Of a stretch of DNA of 23,821 bases, positions 8,269-14,605 are shown one piece after another (position 1 is the stretch's first letter; every line of letters begins with the position of its first letter). The notes under the pieces are model-generated. The model saw only the letters and a list, made by a program, of their open reading frames with translations, had not been told where the DNA came from and did no database searches. This stretch comes from DATFKA01 sp042095835 (GTDB lineage: Bacteria > Bacteroidota > Bacteroidia > Chitinophagales > Saprospiraceae): the NCBI GenBank assembly GCA_042095835.1, contig JBELML010000103.1, positions 1-23,821 on the forward strand, read 5' to 3'. A program made the translations under genes and the position numbers.

Positions 8269-8309
8269 CTTGTACTTTATCGGATGATTAATTCGTCGAA
8301 CAGTACAAG
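8269..8309 (-). promoter_or_regulatory. 8-bp perfect inverted repeat ending 4 bases before the M56-ankyrin start codon
   Basis: CTTGTACT (8269-8276) and AGTACAAG (8302-8309) are exact reverse complements with a 25-base spacer, which itself holds the palindrome TTCGTCGAA (8292-8300). On the minus-strand transcript the hairpin ends 4 bases before the AUG at 8264, covering the ribosome-binding region. It could be a repressor operator (BlaI-type repressors bind dyads containing TACA/TGTA near the promoter) or a translational switch. Confidence 0.55.
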
Positions 8310-8332
8310 AATACGGCTTTTTTCGGATAATT

Positions 8333-8366
8333 ACTAATTTTTTAGGATTAATACGAAAAAATTAGT
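8333..8366 (-). terminator. AT-rich 11-bp inverted repeat over the DUF2157 stop codon
   Basis: ACTAATTTTTT (8333-8343) and AAAAAATTAGT (8356-8366) are perfect reverse complements, loop 12 bases. The stem includes the DUF2157 stop codon (8362-8364). It is composed almost only of A and T and has no clean U-run after it, so termination would be weak; alternatively it is a bidirectional terminator or a processing site between this gene and the M56 gene. Confidence 0.35.
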
Positions 8367-9642
8367 TTCTCTTCTTTTTTACCATGTAGAAATTAGTGAG
8401 AAAGAAGCCGCTTCCGACCAAAACAAATAGGATACCACGAACCGTAAAACTGAGTTCAGTATCTAGAAATCTGCACCACATCAAGCCTCCAATTAACAAG
8501 AGGCCATAGTTCATAATTCCTAAATCATCTCGACGATTCCCTTCTATGATCGTAATGATCGCTAAAGCCAAAATAAGAAGGTTGATCAACACCAATACAT
8601 TTAAGCTATAGAAGCCTATTCCAAAAATGGGGATAAATAGAAGGCTAGCAGCTGGTAGTGCCCAGAGGAAGGAGAATTGTTGCTGATAAGCTTTGCGTAA
8701 TAAAACAATCAATAAAATACTAATGATGAAGGCCACCCAAAATTCTGGGGCAGAAAAGACCATTGAGGTGCTAAAGGTTTCTTCTTGTAGATTTTCCCAC
8801 ATTTCACTAAAACTCAACCAAAGTAGGACCACAAAAATACCCAATCCGCCGATGGCTAAAAACCCATTATTGCGTAAACCATAACGCGTAAAATCGGGCC
8901 ATTGTCCAAATAAATAGAAACAACCAAATAAAGCGACATAAGCAAGGTATAGAAAATAGGCTGTTGGCGATTGACCAATTGTACCTAATACAATGACTAG
9001 AGATAGTGGTAAAACCCAGTTGTGGAAAGCCATCATATTGCTGCCGGGCGCTTTTCGGTACAGTTGATAATAAAAGGGTAGACTAGCTGCTAATAATATC
9101 CAATACCAGTACCGCTCTTTCGCATCAATCGGATTCATATATCCAGTTTCTGCCGCATAGTAAGTAATGCCGAATAGAAAAAATAGGTTGACAATTCCTG
9201 ACCCTAAGACATATATAATGGGCAAGACTAAAAGCATCCAAGAGAATAGAAAATCGCCGATGGAACCTGGCAACTGATAGATCTGACTGATTAATGCTAA
9301 ACAGGCCCCCACAGCGAAGAATAGGAAAGCGCCGCTACCTTCTCGCCAAGCTGTACTTTCCTTTCTTTTGAGTAGGGTATATCCAGCAGCAATTTGGCCG
9401 ATAGCGAGCGGAATAAAGGCCAGGATAGTTTTGACCGATTTCGACAATTCTTCCCAATTGTGAGCAACAATAAGTATAATACCCAGGCCCACTAAAACTG
9501 CACCAAGGACGCTAAAGATCGTAAAGAGTCGACCAGATAGCCGCTCTTGTTTTTGCTCATAGAAATCCCTGATCTCAGCAGCAGTGGTCTCACTAATGAT
9601 CTTTTGCTCAAGGAGCTCGGCAAGGTCTTTTTTTATTCCCAT
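8362..9642 (-). CDS. DUF2157 multi-pass membrane protein
   Basis: The 426-aa protein begins with a short cytoplasmic helical region (LAELLEQKIISETTAAEIRDFYEQK) typical of the DUF2157 N-terminus, followed by about 12 hydrophobic segments. The first helix pair carries the family-like GAVLVGLGIILIVAHNWEELSKSVKT signature and the next ones GQIAAGYTLLKRKE and EGSGAFLFFAVGACLALISQIYQL. The function of the family is not established. It lies 97 bp upstream of the M56-ankyrin gene on the same strand and may be in the same transcript unless the AT-rich inverted repeat between them stops transcription. Confidence 0.85.
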   Translation of the reverse strand: MGIKKDLAELLEQKIISETTAAEIRDFYEQKQERLSGRLFTIFSVLGAVLVGLGIILIVAHNWEELSKSVKTILAFIPLAIGQIAAGYTLLKRKESTAWREGSGAFLFFAVGACLALISQIYQLPGSIGDFLFSWMLLVLPIIYVLGSGIVNLFFLFGITYYAAETGYMNPIDAKERYWYWILLAASLPFYYQLYRKAPGSNMMAFHNWVLPLSLVIVLGTIGQSPTAYFLYLAYVALFGCFYLFGQWPDFTRYGLRNNGFLAIGGLGIFVVLLWLSFSEMWENLQEETFSTSMVFSAPEFWVAFIISILLIVLLRKAYQQQFSFLWALPAASLLFIPIFGIGFYSLNVLVLINLLILALAIITIIEGNRRDDLGIMNYGLLLIGGLMWCRFLDTELSFTVRGILFVLVGSGFFLTNFYMVKKKRN

Positions 9643-9704
9643 GGTAGAGGTATATTTCGTTGTAGTGGAGGTTTAGAGAAATCTTAAATAACGAAAAGTC
9701 TGCA

Positions 9705-10232
9705 CTACGGCGTAATGGTATACCCAATGCGTTTGGTTATTTCATTAGAACTACCATAGGAAGTGACTACTTGGTTGTTGGCATAAGCGTAATATTTTTG
9801 CCCTTGCGTGCGCAGGCTTAAGATATTATACTTTACTTCATCGTTAAAGCGATAGCTAAAGTATTCGATCAGCCCTTGTTCATTATACAGTAGCTGAAAT
9901 TCTACTTTACTAAAGCCGAGAATAGTCAGGTCAAAATTCAATCCACGCTGATGGCGAAAGACAAAATTCATTTGCTCAAGACTGCGATTTCGACGCCTAT
10001 ATCTTATCTTTTGTTTGACATTGATCCCGCTTTTAAGTAGTCGGAGGATTAAGGTACTTACTTCTCTCCTCGAATCGGCATTTGTGATCGTGATGACCTC
10101 GACCCGATTGCTATCTAAACCAGCAAGTGGACTTGTATGAAAAGTCGAAGCAGTTGAATGAGTGCTCAGGGTGACCAAGCTTATCCCTATGAAGAATAGC
10201 GTAGTCCAGGTTTTTCTGTTTTGTAAGGCCAT
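9705..10232 (-). CDS. Small secreted protein of unknown function
   Basis: A 175-aa protein with an N-terminal signal peptide (WTTLFFIGISLVTLSTHSTA, cleavage about residue 29) and no lipobox cysteine. The mature part is basic (KQKIRYRRRNRSLEQ) with several beta-type stretches (FDLTILGFSKVEFQLLYNEQGLIEYFSYRFND, YYAYANNQVVTSYG). I do not recognise the family. It lies 26 bp downstream of the VOC gene in the direction of transcription? No: it follows the VOC gene (start 10633, stop 10259) on the same strand with a 26-bp gap, and precedes DUF2157 by 62 bp, so the three may be cotranscribed. Confidence 0.65.
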   Translation of the reverse strand: MALQNRKTWTTLFFIGISLVTLSTHSTASTFHTSPLAGLDSNRVEVITITNADSRREVSTLILRLLKSGINVKQKIRYRRRNRSLEQMNFVFRHQRGLNFDLTILGFSKVEFQLLYNEQGLIEYFSYRFNDEVKYNILSLRTQGQKYYAYANNQVVTSYGSSNEITKRIGYTITP

Positions 10233-10258
10233 GTTTTTCTACTTTATCGATTTACCAC

Positions 10259-10633
10259 CTAGGCATCCTCTACGAAGAAAATAGCATTTTTGTTTGGGTC
10301 GTATAAGCCAAATTCGTGAGTGCCCCAAGGCGTATTCATTCTCAATTTATCTTTTGGTACTGCTCCTCTTTCCAGCATTTCATCAAAAAAGGCTTTAATG
10401 CCTTTGACAAAAATACGGATCACCGAGCCGCCTAAAAGTGGATCATCCTCGGTATCGGCGTGCCATTGTAAATGAATTTCTAGATTTTCGCGCGCTAATC
10501 CAGCATACATATGGTCTCCAAATACCTTTTTAAAACCCAAATTTTGCTCGTACCACTCCAAATCTCTCGGGATATTATCAGAGGGGAGTACTGGGATAAT
10601 ACAGATTTGTTCTTTCAAGTCGGGTGTTGTCAT
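10259..10633 (-). CDS. VOC-superfamily protein (bleomycin-resistance/glyoxalase-like)
   Basis: A 124-aa soluble protein, the usual size of a two-module vicinal-oxygen-chelate domain. Visible family features are the opening IIPVLPSDNIPRDLEWYEQNLGFKKVFGD, the central LEIHLQWHAD strand, FVKGIKAFFDEMLERGAV, and the closing TPWGTHEFGLYDPNKNAIFFVE, a typical bleomycin-resistance-like C-terminal strand. Such proteins either bind and sequester drugs or catalyse small-molecule reactions; the substrate is unknown. Transcription probably starts between its ATG and the terminator at 10663-10692. Confidence 0.85.
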   Translation of the reverse strand: MTTPDLKEQICIIPVLPSDNIPRDLEWYEQNLGFKKVFGDHMYAGLARENLEIHLQWHADTEDDPLLGGSVIRIFVKGIKAFFDEMLERGAVPKDKLRMNTPWGTHEFGLYDPNKNAIFFVEDA

Positions 10634-10650
10634 AGCTATTTTAAATTTAA

Positions 10651-10692
10651 AAATAAAAAAATCCCGAATCCTAGAGGATACTAAGATTCGGG
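10651..10692 (-). terminator. Intrinsic terminator, minus strand
   Basis: CCCGAATC (10663-10670) pairs with GATTCGGG (10685-10692), loop 14 bases. On the minus strand the hairpin is followed by A then UUUUUU and a further A/U-rich tail down to 10651. It would end transcripts coming from the right, such as that of the 58-aa gene, and isolate the VOC gene. Confidence 0.8.
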
Positions 10693-10722
10693 TTGTCCGT
10701 TTTATTACAGAAAAAAGAGCTT

Positions 10723-10882
10723 AGTAACGGATAAAGAATAAGTCTCGCATTTTGATCGAGAAGATTTTGTGCCAAGGCAAGGCAAAAAAAGTAGATGATG
10801 CAGGGCATCAGCGAGGCTTTTTAACGCCGAATTGGTGCAAGAGATTCCATCAAAATCGAAAAATTATTTTTTGATCGTTACT
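10723..10882. repeat. ~160-bp full-length imperfect palindrome
   Basis: The element is symmetric about 10802/10803. Arms that match exactly at mirror positions include AGTAACG (10723-10729) with CGTTACT (10876-10882), ATTTTGAT (10749-10756) with ATCAAAAT (10849-10856), and GATGC (10797-10801) with GCATC (10805-10809, offset by one). Between these the arms align with substitutions and small gaps. The right end coincides with the stop codon of the 58-aa gene. It contains no open gene. Its form suggests a dispersed intergenic repeat or the folded 3' end of a transcript; only one copy lies in this window. Confidence 0.7.
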
Positions 10883-11058
10883 TAAAGCCCTTTTACAAAT
10901 ACTCCTGCTAGTAATAAGACATACCCAGCAAGGAGAAACCAATCTCCATTGTCGGCTAAAGCTGGAGATATTAGGGCACCCACCATACCAAGTATAATGA
11001 GGATTCCACTAATTATGACAGTAGTCATTTTAGGGGATTGTGGTCTTAGTTGGCTCAT
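10882..11058 (-). CDS. 58-aa two-helix membrane protein
   Basis: This reading frame starts at ATG 11058 and ends with TAA at 10882-10884. The protein is MSQLRPQSPKMTTVIISG... and carries two hydrophobic segments, about residues 13-35 (TVIISGILIILGMVGALIS) and 40-56 (WFLLAGYVLLLAGVFVKGL), joined by PALADNGD. The clean hydrophobic pattern, the basic N-terminus and the terminator downstream (10663-10692) support a real gene. Similar short proteins occur in Bacteroidota from memory, with no known function. It starts 48 bp after the stop of the receptor remnant. Confidence 0.7.
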   Translation of the reverse strand: MSQLRPQSPKMTTVIISGILIILGMVGALISPALADNGDWFLLAGYVLLLAGVFVKGL

Positions 11059-11105
11059 GGTGATAAGGTTTTAATTAAAAATTAGGAAAAAAATGATGCT
11101 ATAAT

Positions 11106-11680
11106 TTACTCATTTCCGCCGAAAGTATAGGTAGCTTCCCCAATAATTAATCGACCTATTTTCGGAAGCCCCGGCAAAGCTCTGAACTCATTATCAAAAA
11201 TATTGGTCCAAGAAAACTCCAACCATTGTCAAAGGCGTAGCCTACAGAAGCATCGAAAATAGAACGGGCCTCAATGACACCTGGGAAAGTAGAATTATTA
11301 GAGGTGTAAGACTAGTCCCACTGGTAGGCTAGTCTTGCTGACCAACCGGAGGACTGACTATAACTAATCCCTGTGCGGATTTTATTTTGCGGGAAGTTGA
11401 GATCGCCTGGCATACCCGTTGGTCGATTAAACCAAGTGTAATTGGCAAAGGCAGTCAAAGCATTCGAAAAGTAATACTTGGTGTGCACTTCAAAACCCCA
11501 ATCGTCGCTGATCGCATCTGGATCACGGGTAGGATAGCCATAGGCTAATTGTGGGAAACCTGAATTAGGCACCTGATCAGACTCTACAATTCCATGAAAA
11601 GGCAGACCTGCTGCTGCGAGTTGATCCAAGAATATTTCTCCACCTTCCGTATAGCTTTGATTGAGTAATTCTTTTGGTCT
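11106..11680 (-). pseudogene. C-terminal remnant of a TonB-dependent outer-membrane receptor
   Basis: Reading on from the stop of the cytochrome gene gives RPKELLNQSYTEGGEIFLDQLAAAG, then barrel strands (DDWGFEVHTKYYFSNALTAFANYTWFNRPT, NKIRTGISYSQSSGWSARLAYQWD). A TAG at 11312-11314 interrupts it, after which SYTSNNSTFPGVIEARSIFDASVGYAFDNGW continues. A one-base loss near 11212-11222 then shifts frame into FSWTNIFDNEFRALPGLPKIGR and ends GEATYTFGGNE-stop at 11106, a classic receptor C-terminus. About 190 residues of a normally 700-900-aa protein remain; plug and TonB box are absent. With one base restored the length is exactly 192 codons. An intact protein would have imported a substrate for the adjacent periplasmic pair. 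Confidence 0.85.
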
Positions 11681-12775
11681 TTATTGTAGCTGTGCTTCAG
11701 GTATTTGTGTTGGGTCAATCTCCATATTTTCTATCCACTTACTGATCAATTCGACCCCTTCTTTGTGGATACTCGTACGCCCCAATTCAGGCATCATAGC
11801 GCCAGGGTTCAGGGAGTTCATGCGGTAGACCATAATCGACTCCTCTGGATGACCTGGGACAATCGAATAGGTATGGCCGCCTGTACCTGCTCCAGCAGAG
11901 ACGGTAGCTTTGTAAATACCTAGGGTGATATCCTTTTGAGCATTAGCATCTAGATGTAAACCTGAAGTATTCGCCGATCCCTCTGGACGATGGCAATGCG
12001 CACAGTTGATATCTAAATAAGCTAAGGCTCTCTCATGTAAAGTGCCAGAATTGGGATCATCCCAGACGGCTACTTTAGCATAGGTCTCCTTGGGGTTATA
12101 GTCTTCTAGATAACCAAGTTCCTGCCATTTGTCTAGCTGGTTTTTGGTACCATCGGCGTAGGCAAAGTCCTTATTTAAGTTTCTGACTTTCGGTCCAATT
12201 GGAATTTGCTTTTTGCCTTTGAGATGGCAGCTTTTACATTGGTTTTTATTCGGTACGATGTAGTTGACTTCCTGGGCCTGGCCTTCTGCATTGGTCCAGC
12301 TGACTTGCTGAATATCACCAACAACTTCCAGGTAGGCTTCGGTTTGCTCTTTATTCCAGATATAACCAATGGCCTCCCATTCATCTGCTCGATTGATGAG
12401 TATCCTCGTTTCGATGATTTTCTTGCCAGCTTCAAGCTTGGTTTCATCATTATGGTAATAAAAATTTTTGATGAGGACTGCTCCTTGTGGGAAGTCTAAG
12501 ACTTCATCTATAGTATGTTTAGCTGTGGTGCCTTCGGGCATCCAGACAAAGCGAGCTTTATGAGCATAATCTGAAAATAGGGGAGAATTCAGGTCATAAG
12601 GTAGTACTCGGTCATTAGGTTCAAGTTGGGCTAAAGGCCCCTTGAAAAAATGATAGTCAGAGAGCTTCTCAAATGGCTGATCTGCTACCTGGACTGATCG
12701 CTCAACCGGCTGGCAGTTGGAGACTAAAAACGCTAAAGTAAGTGTGCAAAAAAGGGTAGTTAAAAGTAGCTTCAT
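11681..12775 (-). CDS. Diheme c-type cytochrome lipoprotein (SO2930/HNE_0200-type family)
   Basis: A 364-aa exported protein with a probable lipoprotein signal (LAFLVSNC, Cys21; Asn before the Cys is unusual). Two heme c sites are visible: CKSCH at 180-184 and CAHCH at 258-262. Late methionines (IMVYRMNSLNPGAMMPELGR) are candidate axial ligands. The architecture and the partner gene match the TIGR03806 family (recalled), whose members occur in pairs with a beta-helix protein and have no assigned function. It starts 3 bp after the stop of the beta-helix gene, so the two are cotranscribed. The TAA stop abuts, in the same frame, the decayed receptor sequence. It probably transfers electrons in the periplasm. 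Confidence 0.88.
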   Translation of the reverse strand: MKLLLTTLFCTLTLAFLVSNCQPVERSVQVADQPFEKLSDYHFFKGPLAQLEPNDRVLPYDLNSPLFSDYAHKARFVWMPEGTTAKHTIDEVLDFPQGAVLIKNFYYHNDETKLEAGKKIIETRILINRADEWEAIGYIWNKEQTEAYLEVVGDIQQVSWTNAEGQAQEVNYIVPNKNQCKSCHLKGKKQIPIGPKVRNLNKDFAYADGTKNQLDKWQELGYLEDYNPKETYAKVAVWDDPNSGTLHERALAYLDINCAHCHRPEGSANTSGLHLDANAQKDITLGIYKATVSAGAGTGGHTYSIVPGHPEESIMVYRMNSLNPGAMMPELGRTSIHKEGVELISKWIENMEIDPTQIPEAQLQ

Positions 12776-12778
12776 TTC

Positions 12779-14044
12779 CTATTCATTTACAGCTAACCAT
12801 TGGTCATGTTCACTTGTGTCAAAAGCATCTAGTGTGCAATCGAATGGGCTGATATCTGTAGATTTATTTTTCATCATTTCCTCTGGTGAGCCACCTAGTG
12901 CTGCATTGAGGTTGATAAAGCTGATGTTCTCTCCATTATTCGTAAAACAATAACCCGTGGGACGGCCACTGTCGTCGAGTGTAGTGGGTTTGAAGATGCC
13001 GTCTATAACAATATCTACTGGCTCACCACCATTCACTGCGGTAAATAATTGGCCAAAATCTGTACTCGTATCAGTAGGCCCTTGATTACCACTGATGTTA
13101 TTGTCATGCAGATAAATATTGGTGCAGTAAGGATCAAATTCGGGAGACTCAAAGGGTACGCCCGTGAATAACCAGCTATTGACGGCAATGCCCAATGTTT
13201 TGTGATTGGTGATGGTATTGTTGTAAGCTTCGATATTGGAGTGAGACATGATAATCATTCCCGATCCTGGAGGAATGGTACTCACGACCATACCTTTAGG
13301 GGCAAAGTTTTTACCATTATTGCCCTCCATCGTGTTGTTATAAAATTTGATGCGGTCACCGTTGGCTTGAGGGAGGTCGGGCATGTCGAAGATGAGCATT
13401 CCGCCTGTGTTGTTCTTGGCAATATTATTATACACTTCTCCAGCTATGGTGTTTTCGATTTCGAGGCCGGCTACGTTGTGGTGGACATAGTTGTCTCTCA
13501 CCACTACATTAGTAGATTGGCCGACATAGATGCCCGCATCCATTGCATAGGAGGCTTCGCATTTTTCCATCAAGACATTCGTACTACTCACTGGATAAAG
13601 CCCATAGGCGCCATTAGTCGCCAATTGCCCATTGGTCCAGGTGGTTTCCAAGTCGCGCATAATCACATTCTCACAGCCTTGTACTTTGATGGCATCTCCT
13701 TTAGAATCCGCGATCGTAAAGCCTTCGAGTGTGATACCTTTTACATTTTTGATGAGCATACCTTCTGCGCCCTGGATCTGATTTTTGAAAGAGAGGACTG
13801 TTTTGCCTTTGCCAGCACCTTTGATCGTGATGTCAGGCGTATCATTTAGAGAGATAGATCTTTGAAAATCGAATGTGCCCTCCGGTAGCTCGATAATCGT
13901 ACCAGGCGTAGCTTCGATTAATTTCTTTTGTAGAACTTCGACGACTTCTTCAGGATTAATGACATTGCTTGCTTGTTCTGTTTGACAGGCGTAAAATAGC
14001 AGGCATACCAGGCCAAAGCAGAGTTTGGTGTGTATTGATCTCAT
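12779..14044 (-). CDS. Parallel beta-helix lipoprotein, partner of the diheme cytochrome
   Basis: The 421-aa protein has a lipoprotein signal (LVCLLFYAC, Cys20). The body is a right-handed parallel beta-helix with stacked ~23-residue turns rich in Asn and Val: ITIKGAGKGKTVLSF, GITLEGFTIADSKGDAIKVQG, NVIMRDLETTWTNG, NVLMEKCEASYAMDAGIYVGQS, NVVVRDNYVHHNVAGLEIEN, GEVYNNIAKNNTGGMLIFDM. This agrees with TIGR03805, reported to occur in a conserved gene pair with the diheme family; both have exported or lipoprotein signals. Beta-helix proteins usually bind or cleave polysaccharides, but no lyase catalytic residues are assignable here. Substrate unknown. Downstream cytochrome is 3 bp away. Confidence 0.88.
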   Translation of the reverse strand: MRSIHTKLCFGLVCLLFYACQTEQASNVINPEEVVEVLQKKLIEATPGTIIELPEGTFDFQRSISLNDTPDITIKGAGKGKTVLSFKNQIQGAEGMLIKNVKGITLEGFTIADSKGDAIKVQGCENVIMRDLETTWTNGQLATNGAYGLYPVSSTNVLMEKCEASYAMDAGIYVGQSTNVVVRDNYVHHNVAGLEIENTIAGEVYNNIAKNNTGGMLIFDMPDLPQANGDRIKFYNNTMEGNNGKNFAPKGMVVSTIPPGSGMIIMSHSNIEAYNNTITNHKTLGIAVNSWLFTGVPFESPEFDPYCTNIYLHDNNISGNQGPTDTSTDFGQLFTAVNGGEPVDIVIDGIFKPTTLDDSGRPTGYCFTNNGENISFINLNAALGGSPEEMMKNKSTDISPFDCTLDAFDTSEHDQWLAVNE

Positions 14045-14199
14045 GGCGTAAAGTGTTTTGTTTGTTTATGGAGAATGCGATTTGCATATTGGTAAAAGTG
14101 AAAATATGCTTTTATTTGGTTGAAAAGAAATAATGAGGTTTTAAATTTTGATCGATGATGATTGTACGAAGGTATATTGCAAGTAGGGAGGTTTGAAAT
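14045..14199 (-). other. Leader region of the beta-helix/cytochrome operon
   Basis: This AT-rich stretch lies between the beta-helix start and a terminator to its right, so it must hold the operon promoter. A 7-bp inverted repeat GCATATT (14084-14090) / AATATGC (14103-14109) is visible. I found no clear -33/-7 promoter match and no gene. Confidence 0.4.
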
Positions 14200-14231
14200 A
14201 AAAAAGCTGCCTTGGGTCCAACCAAGACAGC
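14200..14231 (-). terminator. Intrinsic terminator, minus strand
   Basis: On the minus strand GCTGTCTTGG (14231-14222) pairs with CCAAGGCAGC (14215-14206), ten pairs with one G-U, around a six-base loop, followed by six U residues (14205-14200). It lies 40 bp after the stop of the dehydrogenase-like remnant and was probably the terminator of the gene that decayed there. Confidence 0.88.
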
Positions 14232-14270
14232 CTATATTGAAACTAATTATTATGCATTTTGCTGGAGCTA

Positions 14271-14460
14271 TCAGCAGAAGCCTATTGGCGTGCTAAATGC
14301 CCCTTTGGCCGACCATGCGACCAAGACTTCGGGGGCGTTTGCAGCTTCCAAGATACGTAGCGTTGCTTTCATAATCTCTGGATCAATAGCATCTCCTTCA
14401 GCGACGTTTTAGTCCAGGAGCGGTATTGATAGAAGTAGGTTGATCTAAAAAAGCCTGCAT
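14271..14460 (-). pseudogene. N-terminal remnant of an isocitrate/isopropylmalate-dehydrogenase-like gene
   Basis: From ATG 14460 one frame reads MQAFLDQPTSINTAPGLK, then stops. One extra base near 14404-14407 moves the reading into VAEGDAIDPEIMKATLRILEAA, NAPEVLVAWSAKGAFSTPIG, and a stop at 14271-14273. The core GDAIDPEIM(K)ATLRILEAA resembles the GDGIGPEIM...A..ILEA nucleotide-binding start of the isocitrate/isopropylmalate dehydrogenase family, with two of the signature glycines changed. An intact enzyme would be 330-480 aa; only about 60 residues remain and everything after is missing, yet a good terminator is still present just beyond. The family call is by eye. Confidence 0.5.
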
Positions 14461-14553
14461 TTGCTTGTATTATAATTTGGTTAGGGCCCCTGCGAAACGA
14501 TATACAAGTGTATGGACCTTAAAAGCCGAAGAAATGTTTATAAATTTTAATTA

Positions 14554-14584
14554 AAGTATTTTATGGGTTGTATAAAAAATACTT
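14554..14584 (-). terminator. Weak AT-rich terminator-like hairpin after the phosphatase gene
   Basis: AAGTATTTT (14554-14562) and AAAATACTT (14576-14584) are perfect reverse complements, loop 13 bases, 22 bp after the phosphatase stop. The stem is nearly all A/T and the sequence after it is A/U mixed, so efficiency is doubtful. Confidence 0.35.
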
Positions 14585-14605
14585 ATGGATGAGTGTCGAT
14601 AATCA

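Noticed and set aside
8265..10258. A BlaI/MecI repressor gene next to the M56 gene
   Set aside because: None of the neighbouring proteins has a winged-helix DNA-binding pattern; DUF2157 is a membrane protein and the 175-aa protein is secreted.
11312..11629. Independent 105-aa gene
   Set aside because: Its apparent start is a TTG inside a longer open stretch, and the sequence is plainly receptor barrel strands; it belongs to the remnant.
13202..13849. 215-aa open frame on the plus strand across the beta-helix gene
   Set aside because: It is antisense to a clear exported protein and its composition (many His, Phe, Ile) mirrors the repeat-rich coding strand.
14212..14412. 66-aa plus-strand frame
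   Set aside because: It is antisense to the dehydrogenase-like remnant and spans the terminator; no protein features.
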